In this document: positions 48,097-58,232 of the stretch, piece by piece
How positions within the stretch are numbered: the first letter of the stretch is position 1
Layout of the letters: each line of letters starts with the position of its first letter
Assembly (NCBI RefSeq): GCF_003314995.1
Contig: NZ_QNRH01000002.1
Coordinates: 744,001-808,000, forward strand
Reading direction: 5' to 3'
DNA length: 64,000 nt
Origin: Pseudochrobactrum asaccharolyticum
GTDB lineage: Bacteria; Pseudomonadota; Alphaproteobacteria; Rhizobiales; Rhizobiaceae
The notes under the pieces: model-generated
Told to the model about the DNA's origin: nothing
What the model saw: only the letters and a program-made list of their open reading frames with translations
The model's database searches: none
Program-made: the position numbers and the translations under genes

Positions 48097-48525
48097 TCAG
48101 ATTTTTGTGTGGTCTAATCCGCCCATCCGGCAGACTTCGATCCATTCGTCTAGCTTAACCGGTTGCACGGAAAGACGCATGGATGTGACCAGCGCCATAT
48201 CGCTCAACAGCGGATTGGCTTTGACATCTTTCAGTGTCACCGGCTTTGGCATATCGCAGACAGCGCGGATATCCACACATTCCCAGCGATGGTCGTCCGT
48301 TGTGCTGTCCGGATGCGCCAGAGCGCAGACTTCGACAATGCCGACAACTTCCAGCCCTTCATTGGAGTGATAGAAAAAAGCTTTATCGCCAAGTTCCATA
48401 GCGCGCATATTATTGCGTGCCTGATAATTGCGTACGCCATCCCACTGTTCGCCGACAGCGCCTTTGGCTTTTTGCATTTCCCACGACCATTTGAATGGTT
48501 CAGATTTAAACAGCCAATATGCCAC
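48097..48525 (-). CDS. EVE-domain protein
   Basis: A 142-aa protein consisting of one EVE (PUA-like) domain: MAYWLFKSEPFKWSWE, GVRNYQARNNMRAMELGDKAFFYHSN, GIVEV, WECVDIRAV and LVTSMRLSVQPV. EVE domains bind modified bases in DNA or RNA; the bacterial stand-alone forms are largely uncharacterised. It lies in a minus-strand series after yciI with a 35-bp gap. Confidence 0.93.
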   Translation of the reverse strand: MAYWLFKSEPFKWSWEMQKAKGAVGEQWDGVRNYQARNNMRAMELGDKAFFYHSNEGLEVVGIVEVCALAHPDSTTDDHRWECVDIRAVCDMPKPVTLKDVKANPLLSDMALVTSMRLSVQPVKLDEWIEVCRMGGLDHTKI

Positions 48526-48560
48526 AATTTTCTCCGGATTTATTCAGCAGGCCAAATTTA

Positions 48561-48848
48561 TTAAGCAGGTTTGTTGATGACCCAGTTCCAAGGGCGCACA
48601 GTGACATTTTCAAACAGACCTGCCAATGCGTAAGGATCAGCAGCGGCAATGGCTTTGGCATCTTCAATGGTTTCTGCTTCAACCATCAACATGCTACCGG
48701 TCGGCTTCTGGTCTGCTTCGCTCAGGAAAGGGCCGCCGAATTTGATCTTGTCGCCGAGGCTTTTCAGATAATCGAGATGGGCAGGGCGGGTATCAAGACG
48801 CAGTTGCAGATGATCGGCTTTGTCATTGCAGAGAATAGCGAATAGCAT
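48561..48848 (-). CDS. YciI-family protein
   Basis: A 95-aa YciI/YCII-related protein (MLFAILCNDKADHLQLRLDTRPAHLDYL, FGGPFL, GSMLMVEAETIEDAKAIAAADPYALAGLF). The His/Asp pair (RPAHLDYL, ADPY) is the putative active site of this ferredoxin-like fold. No biochemical role is established. It starts 12 bp after gpsA and is probably co-transcribed with tsaD-gpsA. Confidence 0.92.
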   Translation of the reverse strand: MLFAILCNDKADHLQLRLDTRPAHLDYLKSLGDKIKFGGPFLSEADQKPTGSMLMVEAETIEDAKAIAAADPYALAGLFENVTVRPWNWVINKPA

Positions 48849-48860
48849 GAGGTCAGGTTC

Positions 48861-49841
48861 CTAATCTTCGTTTTTCAAAGGGCGGGACAGCAATCCGGTC
48901 ACAGCCGCATCAATGGTGATGCTGCCATTGAGCAGGGCTGCAATGGTGCTGATAACCGGTGCGTAAATCTGGCGTTGGGCGCAAAGTTCGGCGATTACCG
49001 GCGCAGTTGCCACACCTTCGGCCAGTAGCAGACCTTCCAGTGGTTCACCGCGTCCAAGTGCCAGTCCGTAGGAGTAATTGCGTGATTGCGGTGAGGAGCA
49101 GGACAGCATCAGATCGCCCAGACCGGATAATCCCATCAGGGTTTCAGGCCGTCCGCCAAAGGCTAGCGCAATACGGCGTAGTTCTGCAAATGCGCGGGTG
49201 ACCAGTGCGGCTTGTGCAGAAGCACCTAAACCTTTGCCGATCGTGGCACCGGCTGCCACGGCAATCACATTTTTCAACGCGCCGCCGATTTCTACACCGG
49301 TCAGATCGTCGGAGGAATAGCAACGGAAGGTGCTGCCGGAAAACTGGGCGGCGAGATCATCAGCAATAGCAATATTTTCACAGGCAATCGTCACAGCAGT
49401 CGGAAAGCCTCGGGCAACATCGCTGGCGAAGCTTGGGCCCGAAAGCGCTGCAATCGGATGATCCGGCAAAATATCCGCAATGATCTGCGACATCAGTCGT
49501 CCGGTGGAGCGTTCTATGCCTTTTGCGCAAAGCACAACGGGGCAATCATCCGGAATGAGCGGTTTCAGCTCTTGCAGCGCGGCAGCCATGGATTGCGCAG
49601 GGATAACGGCCAGAACCGTATCGGCATTGTTCAGCGCGGCGGCTGCATCACTGGTGGCACGCAGATTATCATGCAAGATGATATCGCCAAGATAGCGGCT
49701 GTTGCGATGCTTGTGGTTGATCTCGTCGACTGTTGCCTGATCGCGGGCATAGAGCATGACCTCATGGCCGTTTTGTGCGGCCATGCAGCCCAAAGCTGTT
49801 CCCCATGCGCCGCCACCGAGAATAACGATCTTCTTGCTCAT
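48861..49841 (-). CDS. gpsA: Glycerol-3-phosphate dehydrogenase [NAD(P)+]
   Basis: GpsA (326 aa) makes sn-glycerol-3-phosphate for phospholipids. The NAD(P) motif GGGAWGTAL (~9-17), [25 protein letters not shown], the catalytic Lys in [12 protein letters not shown] and [14 protein letters not shown] are present. It overlaps the tsaD stop by 4 nt (ATGA). The order tsaD-gpsA-yciI-EVE is the usual rhizobial one. Confidence 0.97.
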   Translation of the reverse strand: MSKKIVILGGGAWGTALGCMAAQNGHEVMLYARDQATVDEINHKHRNSRYLGDIILHDNLRATSDAAAALNNADTVLAVIPAQSMAAALQELKPLIPDDCPVVLCAKGIERSTGRLMSQIIADILPDHPIAALSGPSFASDVARGFPTAVTIACENIAIADDLAAQFSGSTFRCYSSDDLTGVEIGGALKNVIAVAAGATIGKGLGASAQAALVTRAFAELRRIALAFGGRPETLMGLSGLGDLMLSCSSPQSRNYSYGLALGRGEPLEGLLLAEGVATAPVIAELCAQRQIYAPVISTIAALLNGSITIDAAVTGLLSRPLKNED

Positions 49842-50929
49842 GCCTTTGCCCCTCTGCGGCCAAAACCGATCAATGGCGCTGCTGTACTGTCCAGCGGCCA
49901 GCGCGAGCGCGGTGCAAAATCCAGATTATCCGGCTCTGTGCGCGCAGCATGTTCTGCGCCTGCCCATGCGATCATGGCTGCATTGTCTGTGCACAGAATA
50001 TGCGGCGGTGCGAGGAAGTCGAAGCCGTGTTTCTCACACAGTGTTTCAAGGCCTTTGCGCAGCACTTTATTGGCGGCAACACCACCGGCAACGACGAGTG
50101 TCGGCTTTTCTTTATCCGGATAGGTTTCAAGAAATTTATTCAGGGAGCGCTTCACGCGGTCATTCAGCGTATCGGCAACAGCCGTCTGAAATGAGGCGCA
50201 AATATCCGCGACATCCTGATCACTCAGCGGTACAAGCTGGGTTGCGGTCTGGCGTACAGCGGTCTTGAGACCGGAGAAAGAGAAATCCAGCCGCGCTTCA
50301 CCCTTCAGCGGGCGGGGCAGTTCAAAGCGTGAGGCATCGCCGTTCAAGGCTGCCTGTTCAACGGCAGGGCCGCCGGGATAAGGCAAACCCAGCAGTTTGG
50401 CGGTTTTGTCAAAAGCCTCGCCCAGCGCATCGTCAATTGTGGTACCGAGACGCTCATAGTGGCCGAGGCCGTGCACGAGAATAACCTGCGTATGACCGCC
50501 GGATACAAGCAGCAGCAGATAAGGGAAAGGCAGTCCGTCGGTCAGTCGCGCTGTCAGAGCATGGCCTTCGAGATGATTGACGGCATAGAAAGGTTTGTCT
50601 GCGGCAAAGGCCATGGCTTTTGCGGTCATCAGGCCGACAATCAACCCGCCGATCAGACCGGGGCCAGCGGTGGCGGCGATAGCATCCACATCGTTAATGC
50701 TCATATCCGCATCGGCGAGCGCTTTGGCGATCAGTCCGTCGAGGGCTTCAACATGGGCGCGTGCAGCAATTTCCGGCACCACGCCGCCATAGGGTTCGTG
50801 CTCGGCAATCTGGCTCAGAACAACATTGGACAGGATGCGCGAAGACACCTCGCCTTGTTCATTCTCAAAGCGTTCAATGATAGCTGCGGCTGTTTCGTCG
50901 CAACTTGTCTCTATTCCAAGCACGCGCAT
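49838..50929 (-). CDS. tsaD: tRNA N6-threonylcarbamoyltransferase TsaD
   Basis: TsaD (363 aa) transfers threonylcarbamoyl to A37 of ANN-decoding tRNAs. The ASKHA-fold signatures are [14 protein letters not shown], the metal site [28 protein letters not shown] and [13 protein letters not shown]. Its product is the substrate of MtaB at 7952-9232. It is divergent from hemC, a conserved arrangement in rhizobia. Confidence 0.98.
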   Translation of the reverse strand: MRVLGIETSCDETAAAIIERFENEQGEVSSRILSNVVLSQIAEHEPYGGVVPEIAARAHVEALDGLIAKALADADMSINDVDAIAATAGPGLIGGLIVGLMTAKAMAFAADKPFYAVNHLEGHALTARLTDGLPFPYLLLLVSGGHTQVILVHGLGHYERLGTTIDDALGEAFDKTAKLLGLPYPGGPAVEQAALNGDASRFELPRPLKGEARLDFSFSGLKTAVRQTATQLVPLSDQDVADICASFQTAVADTLNDRVKRSLNKFLETYPDKEKPTLVVAGGVAANKVLRKGLETLCEKHGFDFLAPPHILCTDNAAMIAWAGAEHAARTEPDNLDFAPRSRWPLDSTAAPLIGFGRRGAKA

Positions 50930-51141
50930 AAGCGATTAGACCCGTATTCATAAAGCAGTTCAGGCAAGATTGCAGTGCGGTTTTACCTGAGAACAATGCG
51001 TTTAATAACCAAATTTTGCTGATCTTTCTGTCTTGTACCGGATATAGGCATTATATTCATGATATTACAGTCACGAATTTGCTCCTGAGGCGAAAGGCAG
51101 TTAGAGAAGCTTATGAATTCGCGTATCACGGACAGAGCCAG

Positions 51142-52071
51142 ATGCAAACACCACGTTTAAAAATCGGAACACGTTCCAGTGCTTTGGCACTGGCACAAGC
51201 AGAAGAAACACGCACACGCCTGATGGCTGCGCATGGTTTAAGCGAAGCGGATGTTGAAATCGTACCGATGTCCACGCAGGGTGATCGCATTCAGGACCGG
51301 TCTTTGTCGGAAATTGGCGGCAAAGGCTTGTTTACGCAAGAGATTGAAGATGCGCTGTTGCAGGGACGCATTGATATTGCTGTGCATTCCACCAAAGATA
51401 TGCCGACCGTGCTGCCTGAAGGCCTGCATCTTTCCACCTATCTGGAGCGTGAAGATCCGCGTGATGCTTTTGTCGGTAAGACCAGTGCAAAACTGACCGA
51501 TCTGCCGCAGGGCGCAACAGTTGGCTCATCCAGCCTGCGCCGTCAGGCACAAATCCGCCATATCCGCCCGGATCTGAATGTCATTACTTTTCGCGGCAAT
51601 GTAAATTCCCGTTTGCGCAAACTTGAAGAGGGGCAGGTCGATGGCACCTTCCTTGCTTTTGCAGGATTGAAGCGCCTTGGTCTTGAGCATGTGGTGACTG
51701 AGCTGATGGATACGGAGCGGTTTTTACCGGCTCCGGGGCAGGGCGCAATCACTATTGAGAGCCGTGTGAACGATGCGCTTATTGATGCGCTGCTCAAGCC
51801 TTTGAACCATGAAGAGACATTTGTGCGTCTGGCCTGTGAACGGGCGTTTCTGGCGCGTCTTGATGGTTCCTGCCGCACGCCGATTGCCGGACTGGCTGAG
51901 GTCAAGGATGGTCGTGTTTCTTTCGCCGGTATGATTCTGACACCGGATGGTTCACGCCTGCATCGTGTGGCGATTGAAGGCGCGGCTGCGGATGCCAGCG
52001 CTCTGGGAACCGAGGCTGCCGAGCGTATCCGTGCAGAGGCCGGTTCTGATTTCTTCACCAGCTGGGCTTAA
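51142..52071 (+). CDS. hemC: Hydroxymethylbilane synthase (porphobilinogen deaminase)
   Basis: HemC (309 aa) joins four porphobilinogens to hydroxymethylbilane. Visible are [49 protein letters not shown] and the cofactor-binding Cys in [10 protein letters not shown] (~243). MQTPRLKIG at 51142 is the family start; the upstream 42 codons of the open frame are leader. It begins the hemC-hemD-mic60-hemY block. Confidence 0.97.
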   Translation: MQTPRLKIGTRSSALALAQAEETRTRLMAAHGLSEADVEIVPMSTQGDRIQDRSLSEIGGKGLFTQEIEDALLQGRIDIAVHSTKDMPTVLPEGLHLSTYLEREDPRDAFVGKTSAKLTDLPQGATVGSSSLRRQAQIRHIRPDLNVITFRGNVNSRLRKLEEGQVDGTFLAFAGLKRLGLEHVVTELMDTERFLPAPGQGAITIESRVNDALIDALLKPLNHEETFVRLACERAFLARLDGSCRTPIAGLAEVKDGRVSFAGMILTPDGSRLHRVAIEGAAADASALGTEAAERIRAEAGSDFFTSWA

Positions 52072-52074
52072 ACA

Positions 52075-52785
52075 ATGCGCAGGGTTCTGGTCACACGCCC
52101 GCAACCGGATGCCGCTCTGACCGCAGCAAAGCTTGAAGCTGCCGGTTATCAGCCGGTTTGTCTGCCGGTGAGTGAGACTGTGGCAACGGGTATATCATTA
52201 CCACAGCGTAATTTTGATGCCGTTGCCGTGACCAGTGCCAACGCCTTGCGCCATATTGAACCAAACCTGTTGAAGCCGTACCGGCATTTGCAGGTTTATG
52301 CGGTTGGCGAGAAAACCGCTTCTGTCGCGAAACAATGTGGTTTTGAGGCGATTTATGCCGGTGATGGCTGGGGGCTGCATCTGGGGCGCCATGTGGCTGC
52401 TGCGATGCCGGCGGGCAGCCATGTACTGTATTTAACCGGAAAAATCAGGCGTCCAGATTTTGAAGCGCAACTGAGCGCCGCTGATATTCAGCTGACAGTG
52501 GCTGAAACCTATGACACCCGCCCTGTAACCTATAGTGACGCTGAGTTAAGCCGGATTTCAGACGCAGGGCATAGCGATGTCATTTTGCTCTATTCTGCGG
52601 TTGCCGCTAAGCAGTTTGTGGCATTAAATGAGCAGGCACAGGGCGCGTTTATCCGGAGCGCAAAATATATTTTTTGTCTTTCGCAGCGGATTGCTGCAGA
52701 ATTACCAGCGGATTGCAGCGCGCGCGTGCAGATCAGCGAAACGCCGGATGAAGATGCTTTATTGCACCTGCTGGCATTGATTTGA
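52075..52785 (+). CDS. hemD: Uroporphyrinogen-III synthase
   Basis: HemD (236 aa) inverts ring D and closes hydroxymethylbilane to uroporphyrinogen III. The family is poorly conserved; the start RRVLVTRPQPDAALTAAKLEAAGY, AVAVTSANALRH, YAVGEKTA and ILLYSAVAAKQF fit. The gene starts 3 nt after hemC. Its stop overlaps the mic60 promoter. Confidence 0.93.
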   Translation: MRRVLVTRPQPDAALTAAKLEAAGYQPVCLPVSETVATGISLPQRNFDAVAVTSANALRHIEPNLLKPYRHLQVYAVGEKTASVAKQCGFEAIYAGDGWGLHLGRHVAAAMPAGSHVLYLTGKIRRPDFEAQLSAADIQLTVAETYDTRPVTYSDAELSRISDAGHSDVILLYSAVAAKQFVALNEQAQGAFIRSAKYIFCLSQRIAAELPADCSARVQISETPDEDALLHLLALI

Positions 52786-52811
52786 CAAAATTATGCAACC
52801 ATTTGTTTAAT
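52782..52811 (+). promoter_or_regulatory. Sigma-70-type promoter of mic60
   Basis: TTGACA (52782-52787), an 18-nt spacer and TTTAAT (52806-52811). It starts inside the hemD stop codon, giving a start near 52818 and a ~50-nt leader. Confidence 0.65.
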
Positions 52812-52867
52812 ACAGTCATTTAGGTTGCAGCAGCGTGTAAGAGAAATAAATTACTGCGAGAGGGCTT

Positions 52868-54304
52868 ATGGCTAAATCCACAGTGTCGCGTCACAGCAAG
52901 ACAACCCGCAAACCGGTAGTGATCGATCTTGATCCGTCTGATGTGAAACCTGTCGGGAAGTCTGCCTCTAAAACTGCAGATAAAATTGTGCCAGATGCAG
53001 AGCCGGTAGGTGATCCGAAACCAGCTGCACAGACAGCTGCAAAATCTTCCGCACCGCCATCGTCCAAGCCGCAAGCTGAAACAAAAACCGCCTCGCCGGT
53101 ACACTCTCAGTCGGCACAGGCAACATCACGTCCGGCTTCTTCTGCCGGTGTTACCGGCCCCAATCCATATGCATCGGGAAAAACCATGAATAATGCCGCC
53201 AGTTCCGCTCCGCAGACGAAAAAAACGGCTTCGCCATGGCTCGCAGGACTGACCGGTGGTGTGATTGCGCTTGCAGGTGTTGCTGCGCTGCAATGGACAG
53301 GTTTGATGCCGCTTGCAGGGCAAAACAATGGAGCGGATGTTGCAGCGCAGGATGTGAATGCGCAAATTGCTGATCTCAAACAACAGCTCGCTGCCATGCA
53401 GGCGGATGCCAAACCGGATGCTGACTTATTGGCGCGTCTGGAAGTGGCGGAGAAAAATGCAGCAGAAGCTCAAAAACATTTGAATGAGATGATGAGAGCC
53501 AGTCCGGTGCCCGCAGCGGATGATGAGGCCATTCGGGCAGATGTGGCAGCCTTGCAGGAACAGTTGAAAGCACTGGCAGGGCGGGCACAACCGGCAGATG
53601 ATGCGCTGGTCAATAGCCTGACGGAACGTCTGAATACGATGGAAGCTAAGCTTAATACCATTGGTTCGCAGGCCGAGCAGGCGAATGCCGCTCTGAACAC
53701 CGATGGTGATGCGGTCAATGCGCTGAAAGAGCAGCTGGCTGCCTTGCAGACAAAAATTGACGGACAGGCTTCGCAGCCGGATATGGCCGTTATCATTGCC
53801 GCTAATGCATTGAAAACCGCGATTGATCGTGGCGGTTCTTATGCCAATGAATTGCAGACCTATAAATCCTTGTTGCCTGCACAGGCGGGCTCTGCCGCAG
53901 GACTGGATGCACTCGCAGAAAGCGGCATTCCGACATTAAGCCAGCTGAATACGCAGTTCTCAGCACTCGCGGATGATATGGTTGCCGCAGTGAATAAACC
54001 TGCAACAGATGCAGGTGTTTGGGATCAGCTGGTGGGCAGTGCCAAAAATCTGGTGCGTTCGCGGCCGATCGGTGATGTAGCTGGTTCCGGTGTCGGACCG
54101 GTGACTGCACGGATTGAATTTGCTTTGCAAAATGGTGATGTGCAGCGCGCAATCACCGAATGGGCACAATTACCGGAAGCTGCCAAGCAGGTTGGTCAGG
54201 ATTTTTATAATGCGTTGAGTGCGCGGCGTGATGCGGATGCACTGCTTGCGCAGCTGATTGCTGCTTCGACGCAAGTCTCTGAGACAAAACCGGCTGCGCA
54301 ATAA
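52868..54304 (+). CDS. Mic60/mitofilin-like inner-membrane protein
   Basis: A 478-aa alphaproteobacterial Mic60. It has a disordered N-terminal tail rich in Lys, Ala, Ser and Pro (~1-118), one transmembrane segment (~122-142, WLAGLTGGVIALAGVAALQW), a long coiled coil (~155-310) and a C-terminal mitofilin domain (AANALKTAIDRGGSYANEL through FALQNGDVQRAITEWAQLPE). Homologues shape intracytoplasmic membranes and contact outer-membrane proteins. The hemC-hemD-mic60-hemY context is conserved in alphaproteobacteria. Confidence 0.9.
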   Translation: MAKSTVSRHSKTTRKPVVIDLDPSDVKPVGKSASKTADKIVPDAEPVGDPKPAAQTAAKSSAPPSSKPQAETKTASPVHSQSAQATSRPASSAGVTGPNPYASGKTMNNAASSAPQTKKTASPWLAGLTGGVIALAGVAALQWTGLMPLAGQNNGADVAAQDVNAQIADLKQQLAAMQADAKPDADLLARLEVAEKNAAEAQKHLNEMMRASPVPAADDEAIRADVAALQEQLKALAGRAQPADDALVNSLTERLNTMEAKLNTIGSQAEQANAALNTDGDAVNALKEQLAALQTKIDGQASQPDMAVIIAANALKTAIDRGGSYANELQTYKSLLPAQAGSAAGLDALAESGIPTLSQLNTQFSALADDMVAAVNKPATDAGVWDQLVGSAKNLVRSRPIGDVAGSGVGPVTARIEFALQNGDVQRAITEWAQLPEAAKQVGQDFYNALSARRDADALLAQLIAASTQVSETKPAAQ

Positions 54305-54328
54305 GCGAAACAAGAAAAGGAGAACGGT

Positions 54329-56032
54329 ATGATACGGGTAATCCTGTTTCTTGTTGTTGTGGCAGCGCTGGGGCTGGGGTTTGGCTGGCTCGCAGATCGT
54401 CCGGGTGATCTGGTCTTCACCTTTGCCGGAGAGCGGCACAATATTTCTCTGATGACGGCTGCCAGTATGGTTGTTGCAGCGATTGCCTGCGCCATGCTGC
54501 TGTGGTGGATCGTCAAAAATCTGGTGCGTTCGCCGTATATTTTGCAGCGCCATTTCCGTGCACGCAAACGCGATCGTGGTTATCAGTCGCTTTCAACAGG
54601 TTTGATTGCAGCCGGTGCAGGTGATGCAGAGGCCGCGCGGCGTATGAGCAAACAAGCTTCCAAATTGCTCAGCGTTGATCAGGAGCCGTTGATCCGTCTG
54701 CTCGATGCCCAGACTGCTTTGCTGGAAGGGCGCAAGGAAGATTTGCGTCGTTATTTTGAGGAAATGATTGCCGATCCGGAAACCAAGTTATTGGGTTTGC
54801 GCGGTCTTTACCTTGAGGCCAGTCGTGAAGGTGTGCAGGAAGCCGCATTCCAATATGCACAGGAAGCCAGCACGATGGCGCCGCAACTGGAATGGGCAAG
54901 CAATGCCGTTCTGGGACATAAGGTGTTGCAGGGCGATGTTCAGGGGGCTTTGCGGGTATTGGAGGCACGAAAAGCTACGATCCCTTATGGCAAAGACGGC
55001 AAAACAGCCCGTGATATGCTCAAACGTAACCGTGCGGTGTTGCTGACGGCACAGGCGATGAAGAGTTTCGATACGGATGCCGCTGCATCCCGTGAGGCGG
55101 CGACAGAAGCCTATAAGCTGGAGCCAGAACTGATACCGGCTGCTTTGATCGCTGCGCGTTGCTATCTGCGCGACGGTCATATCCGCAAAGGCAACCGCTT
55201 GCTGGAAACTGTGTGGAAGCGCGAACCGCATCCGGAAATCGCGGATGCTTATATTCACGGCCGTTCCGGAGACACGGCGCTGGATCGTCTGAAAAAAGCC
55301 CGTCATCTTGCCAGTCTGCGCAATCATCATGTGGAATCTGCGCTGGTTGTTGCCCGCGCAGCACTGGATGCCGGAGAGCTGACACTGGCACGGGAAAGTG
55401 CTGAAGCGGCATTGAAGTCTGCCCCGCGTGAAAGCGCCTATTTGCTGATGGCTGATATTGAAGAAGCACAGACCGGAGATCAGGGGCGTGTGCGGGAATG
55501 GCTGGCTCAGGCTGTTAAAGCACCGCGTGATCCGGCATGGACTGCTGATGGCGTGGTATCTGCACAATGGGCTCCGGCTTCTCCGGTAACAGGACGGTTG
55601 AATGCTTTTGAGTGGAAGGTGCCGCTGACAGCAATGAGCGGCGATGCAGCGCCGGTTCTGGATGGGAATGATCTGGAGGGAGAGTTCCTGCCCGTCAGTT
55701 ATGTTCGCAATGAGGCTGAGGATTATAGTACGGATGAACCGGCATTCCGTTTGGATACGGATGATGCCGAGGTTATATCTGTCGAACCAGAGCCAGAAAA
55801 ACCGGTTGCACCAAAAGCCGAACCACAAAAAGCAAAGAGTGATTTACTAAAAGCTAAAGTGACAATCCTGGATGAAGTGACAGATAATCCTGCACTGCAG
55901 GCTGTACAGAAAAGCCAGCCGGACAAGGCTAAAAAGCAAGATATTCAGCATAATCTGATCGTCGATGATCCGGGTGTGCCTGCGGATACAAAGGAACAGC
56001 CTCGCAAGGATGAGAAATTCCGTCTCTTCTGA
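54329..56032 (+). CDS. hemY: HemY-like tetratricopeptide membrane protein
   Basis: A 567-aa protein with two N-terminal transmembrane helices (~1-22 and ~40-62), the HemY N-terminal motif (LADRPGDLVFTFAGERHNIS), a TPR-like helical region (to ~410) and a charged, repetitive Lys/Pro/Glu C-terminal tail. This is the HemX/HemY-operon type 'HemY', not the oxygen-dependent protoporphyrinogen oxidase. Its role in heme synthesis is indirect. It starts 24 bp after mic60. Confidence 0.9.
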   Translation: MIRVILFLVVVAALGLGFGWLADRPGDLVFTFAGERHNISLMTAASMVVAAIACAMLLWWIVKNLVRSPYILQRHFRARKRDRGYQSLSTGLIAAGAGDAEAARRMSKQASKLLSVDQEPLIRLLDAQTALLEGRKEDLRRYFEEMIADPETKLLGLRGLYLEASREGVQEAAFQYAQEASTMAPQLEWASNAVLGHKVLQGDVQGALRVLEARKATIPYGKDGKTARDMLKRNRAVLLTAQAMKSFDTDAAASREAATEAYKLEPELIPAALIAARCYLRDGHIRKGNRLLETVWKREPHPEIADAYIHGRSGDTALDRLKKARHLASLRNHHVESALVVARAALDAGELTLARESAEAALKSAPRESAYLLMADIEEAQTGDQGRVREWLAQAVKAPRDPAWTADGVVSAQWAPASPVTGRLNAFEWKVPLTAMSGDAAPVLDGNDLEGEFLPVSYVRNEAEDYSTDEPAFRLDTDDAEVISVEPEPEKPVAPKAEPQKAKSDLLKAKVTILDEVTDNPALQAVQKSQPDKAKKQDIQHNLIVDDPGVPADTKEQPRKDEKFRLF

Positions 56033-56205
56033 TCGGTATTTTATCTGGAATACAGGCCAAAAACCGGCTTTTTGTTGCTGCTTGGTGACTCTGCGAAAGT
56101 TTAGTACCTGCGAAGACTGCAAAACACGGCTCTGCGCTTGGCTCTCCACTATGTGTACACTATGGTCAGGCCTGTTACGGGCTGGGTATAGGCACTGGAG
56201 TATGT

Positions 56206-56742
56206 ATGTTTGAGCGTCTGATCAGTTTTTTCAAAGAATTACCGGGCTTGGATTCCGCTAAGAAAAAGCAAACATTCTCTGATGAAGATCCGCGTCTGGC
56301 TGCAGCAGCCCTGATGTTTCATGTGATTGAAGCGGATGGCGAGCAGCATGAAAAAGAGCGCAAACGCCTGTCTGATTTGCTTTCGCAAGCCTATGATCTG
56401 CAAGGTGATGATTTGCAGGCACTGATTAAGGCCGCAGAAGCAGCTGATCAGGAATCAATTGATCTCTACCGTTTTACCAGTGTTTTGAAGCGGCATCTGG
56501 ATGTGCCTGCACGCTTGCACTTTATCGAAGTGCTGTGGGAAATGGTCTATGCTGACGGGGATGTCGGTGAGATTGAAGATAATATTATGTGGCGGATCGC
56601 GGAGCTGATCGGCGTTGATCAGCAACAACGTATCGGCTTGAAATTACGCGTCGCTGAACGCGCACAATCAATGCGCGACGCATTGGCATCTTTGCCAAAA
56701 GCTGAGGCGCAAAATAGCACTGAGGTTGAAAAAGCTGAATGA
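56206..56742 (+). CDS. TerB-family protein
   Basis: A 178-aa all-helical TerB-like protein (LAAAALMFHVIEADGEQHEKERKRL, FIEVLWEMVYADGDVGEIEDNIMWRIAELIGV). The paired acidic DG-E motifs (ADGEQHEKE, ADGDVGEIED) are the metal-binding hallmark. Despite the tellurite-resistance label, the family is probably linked to envelope or metal stress. GGAG is five bases upstream. It follows hemY after 173 bp. Confidence 0.88.
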   Translation: MFERLISFFKELPGLDSAKKKQTFSDEDPRLAAAALMFHVIEADGEQHEKERKRLSDLLSQAYDLQGDDLQALIKAAEAADQESIDLYRFTSVLKRHLDVPARLHFIEVLWEMVYADGDVGEIEDNIMWRIAELIGVDQQQRIGLKLRVAERAQSMRDALASLPKAEAQNSTEVEKAE

Positions 56743-56773
56743 TGGCTGTCAGAATCTTTGATGCGTAAATGTT

Positions 56774-56802
56774 AAAGGCCGTCAAAGACGGCCTTTTTTA
56801 TT
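56774..56802. terminator. Bidirectional terminator between terB and aqpZ
   Basis: AAAGGCCGTC, AAA, GACGGCCTTT, then TTTATTAG, between convergent genes. Confidence 0.9.
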
Positions 56803-56811
56803 AGTTGTATC

Positions 56812-57516
56812 TCAATCCTTGTTGAGCAGGCTCTTCCAGATGATGGCGCCAAGTGCTGCGCCGATCAGCGGAGCAACCCAGAACAACCAGAGCTGGCTGA
56901 TTGCAGCAGTATCTGCAAACAGGGCTGCTGCCGTGGAGCGCGCCGGATTAACGGAAGTATTGGTCACCGGAATTGAGATCAGGTGGATCAATGTCAGTCC
57001 GAGGCCGATGGCAATCGGTGCAAAACCGGCGGGTGCCCGTGACGAGGTGGAGCCGAGAATAATAATCAGGAAGAAGGCTGTCAGCACCACTTCAATGGCA
57101 AGAGCTGCGCCAAGGCTGTATTTGCCCGGAGACAGGTCTCCGTAGCCGTTTGAGGCGAAGCCGCCTGCAGTGAAATCGGCCTTGCCGCTGGCAATGAAAA
57201 ACAGAATGGCTGCGGCGAGAATGCCGCCGACCAGTTGCGCGATCCAGTATGGAATGAGGTCTTTCGCTTCGAAGCGCCCGCCCAGAGTGAGGCCGAGCGT
57301 AACGGCGGGATTGAAATGCCCGCCGGAAATGCCGCCTACGGCATAAGCCATTGTCAGCACTGTTAGACCGAAGGCGAGAGCAACACCGGCAAAGCCGATG
57401 CCCAGTTCAGGAAAAGCAGCTGCAAGAACGGCACTGCCGCAGCCACCGAAGACCAGCCAGAAAGTTCCGAAACATTCTGCTGATAATTTATTCATCATAG
57501 AGGGAGTGTTTTGCAT
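56812..57516 (-). CDS. aqpZ: Aquaporin Z
   Basis: A 234-aa water channel with six helices and two NPA loops (GGHFNPAVT and TSVNPARS). The selectivity-filter pattern (aromatic, His, small residue, Arg) fits AqpZ rather than a glycerol facilitator. Start choice: 57516 (MQNTPS) has GGGA at good spacing; ATGs at 57498/57495 ([11 protein letters not shown]), which match homologues better, lack a ribosome site. It is monocistronic, with AT-rich DNA upstream. Confidence 0.93.
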   Translation of the reverse strand: MQNTPSMMNKLSAECFGTFWLVFGGCGSAVLAAAFPELGIGFAGVALAFGLTVLTMAYAVGGISGGHFNPAVTLGLTLGGRFEAKDLIPYWIAQLVGGILAAAILFFIASGKADFTAGGFASNGYGDLSPGKYSLGAALAIEVVLTAFFLIIILGSTSSRAPAGFAPIAIGLGLTLIHLISIPVTNTSVNPARSTAAALFADTAAISQLWLFWVAPLIGAALGAIIWKSLLNKD

Positions 57517-57890
57517 GTGCATTCCCGTAAGTGTTGATGGAAATAAATGTATAAAATCAGTATGCAACTTAACTATGCTGCTTTTTTATTTTTATTTAAA
57601 GACATTTTTTGAATATATATTTTGTAATTATATTATTTAATTTTCTATATTATGTATTAAGTAATATTATTTATAAAATGCATGAATTTATTTTAATTTA
57701 TGCTTATTTAGATTTTACTTTGATATCAATTTTGCAATATGCGGATAATGTGATTATCATCAGGATTGTTGTTTTCGCACTGTTACCGTGTTTTAAAGTG
57801 TTGTACCGTCAGGCTTGGATAAAGAGCGTAGTCTGACGTTCTTTGAAATCCCGGTATAAAATTGCAACGGTTTCCGGAGTGCCGGTTTTG
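57517..57890. other. AT-rich intergenic island between aqpZ and a small lipoprotein gene
   Basis: About 57570-57780 is far more AT-rich than anything else in the window except the region before the opgB-like gene. A plus-strand frame at 57609-57836 is open for 75 codons and hydrophobic, which AT-rich sequence gives by chance; no ribosome site precedes it. The island must also contain the promoters of aqpZ and the lipoprotein gene. I see no repeat or terminator. Confidence 0.55.
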
Positions 57891-58160
57891 ATGTTTATGT
57901 TTGAGCGCCGACAGGGTTTTAATGTCAGGTTGTTGTGTCTGCCTCTGATCGCTTTGCTGGCGGGCTGCACAGGAACAGCGACCGCATGGACTGAAAAAGT
58001 CACGATTGAACAAGTGGAATTGCCGAAAGAATGCGCCGGCTGGCAGAAAATCAATCTGAAGCAGCGCGCTTATTATTCGCTGATGCGTCAGGATCCGGCG
58101 CTGATTATGGAAATCGACTCCCATAATCTCAAAGGCAAAAATCTCGGCTGCTGGCAATAG
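57891..58160 (+). CDS. Small lipoprotein of unknown function
   Basis: An ~89-aa product with a lipoprotein signal (FNVRLLCLPLIALLAGC, lipobox LAGC) and a short mature part with VELPKECAGWQKINLKQR and a C-terminal HNLKGKNLGCW. The HN-x-x-G..GCW ending recalls small proteins of alphaproteobacterial phages and prophages (from memory). The start is uncertain (57891 or 57897; GGAG lies ~11 bases upstream). It sits next to an AT-rich gap, which may mark an acquired segment. Confidence 0.7.
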   Translation: MFMFERRQGFNVRLLCLPLIALLAGCTGTATAWTEKVTIEQVELPKECAGWQKINLKQRAYYSLMRQDPALIMEIDSHNLKGKNLGCWQ

Positions 58161-58232
58161 CGAAGGCCGGAATGCCGGTATTCACGCCAGTGAAGTGCAT
58201 TTGAGATTGCTTTTATTGTTTCAGGATAAATG

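Noticed and set aside
57609-57836. 75-codon hydrophobic frame in the AT-rich gap
   Set aside because: AT-rich DNA gives hydrophobic open frames by chance; no ribosome site.
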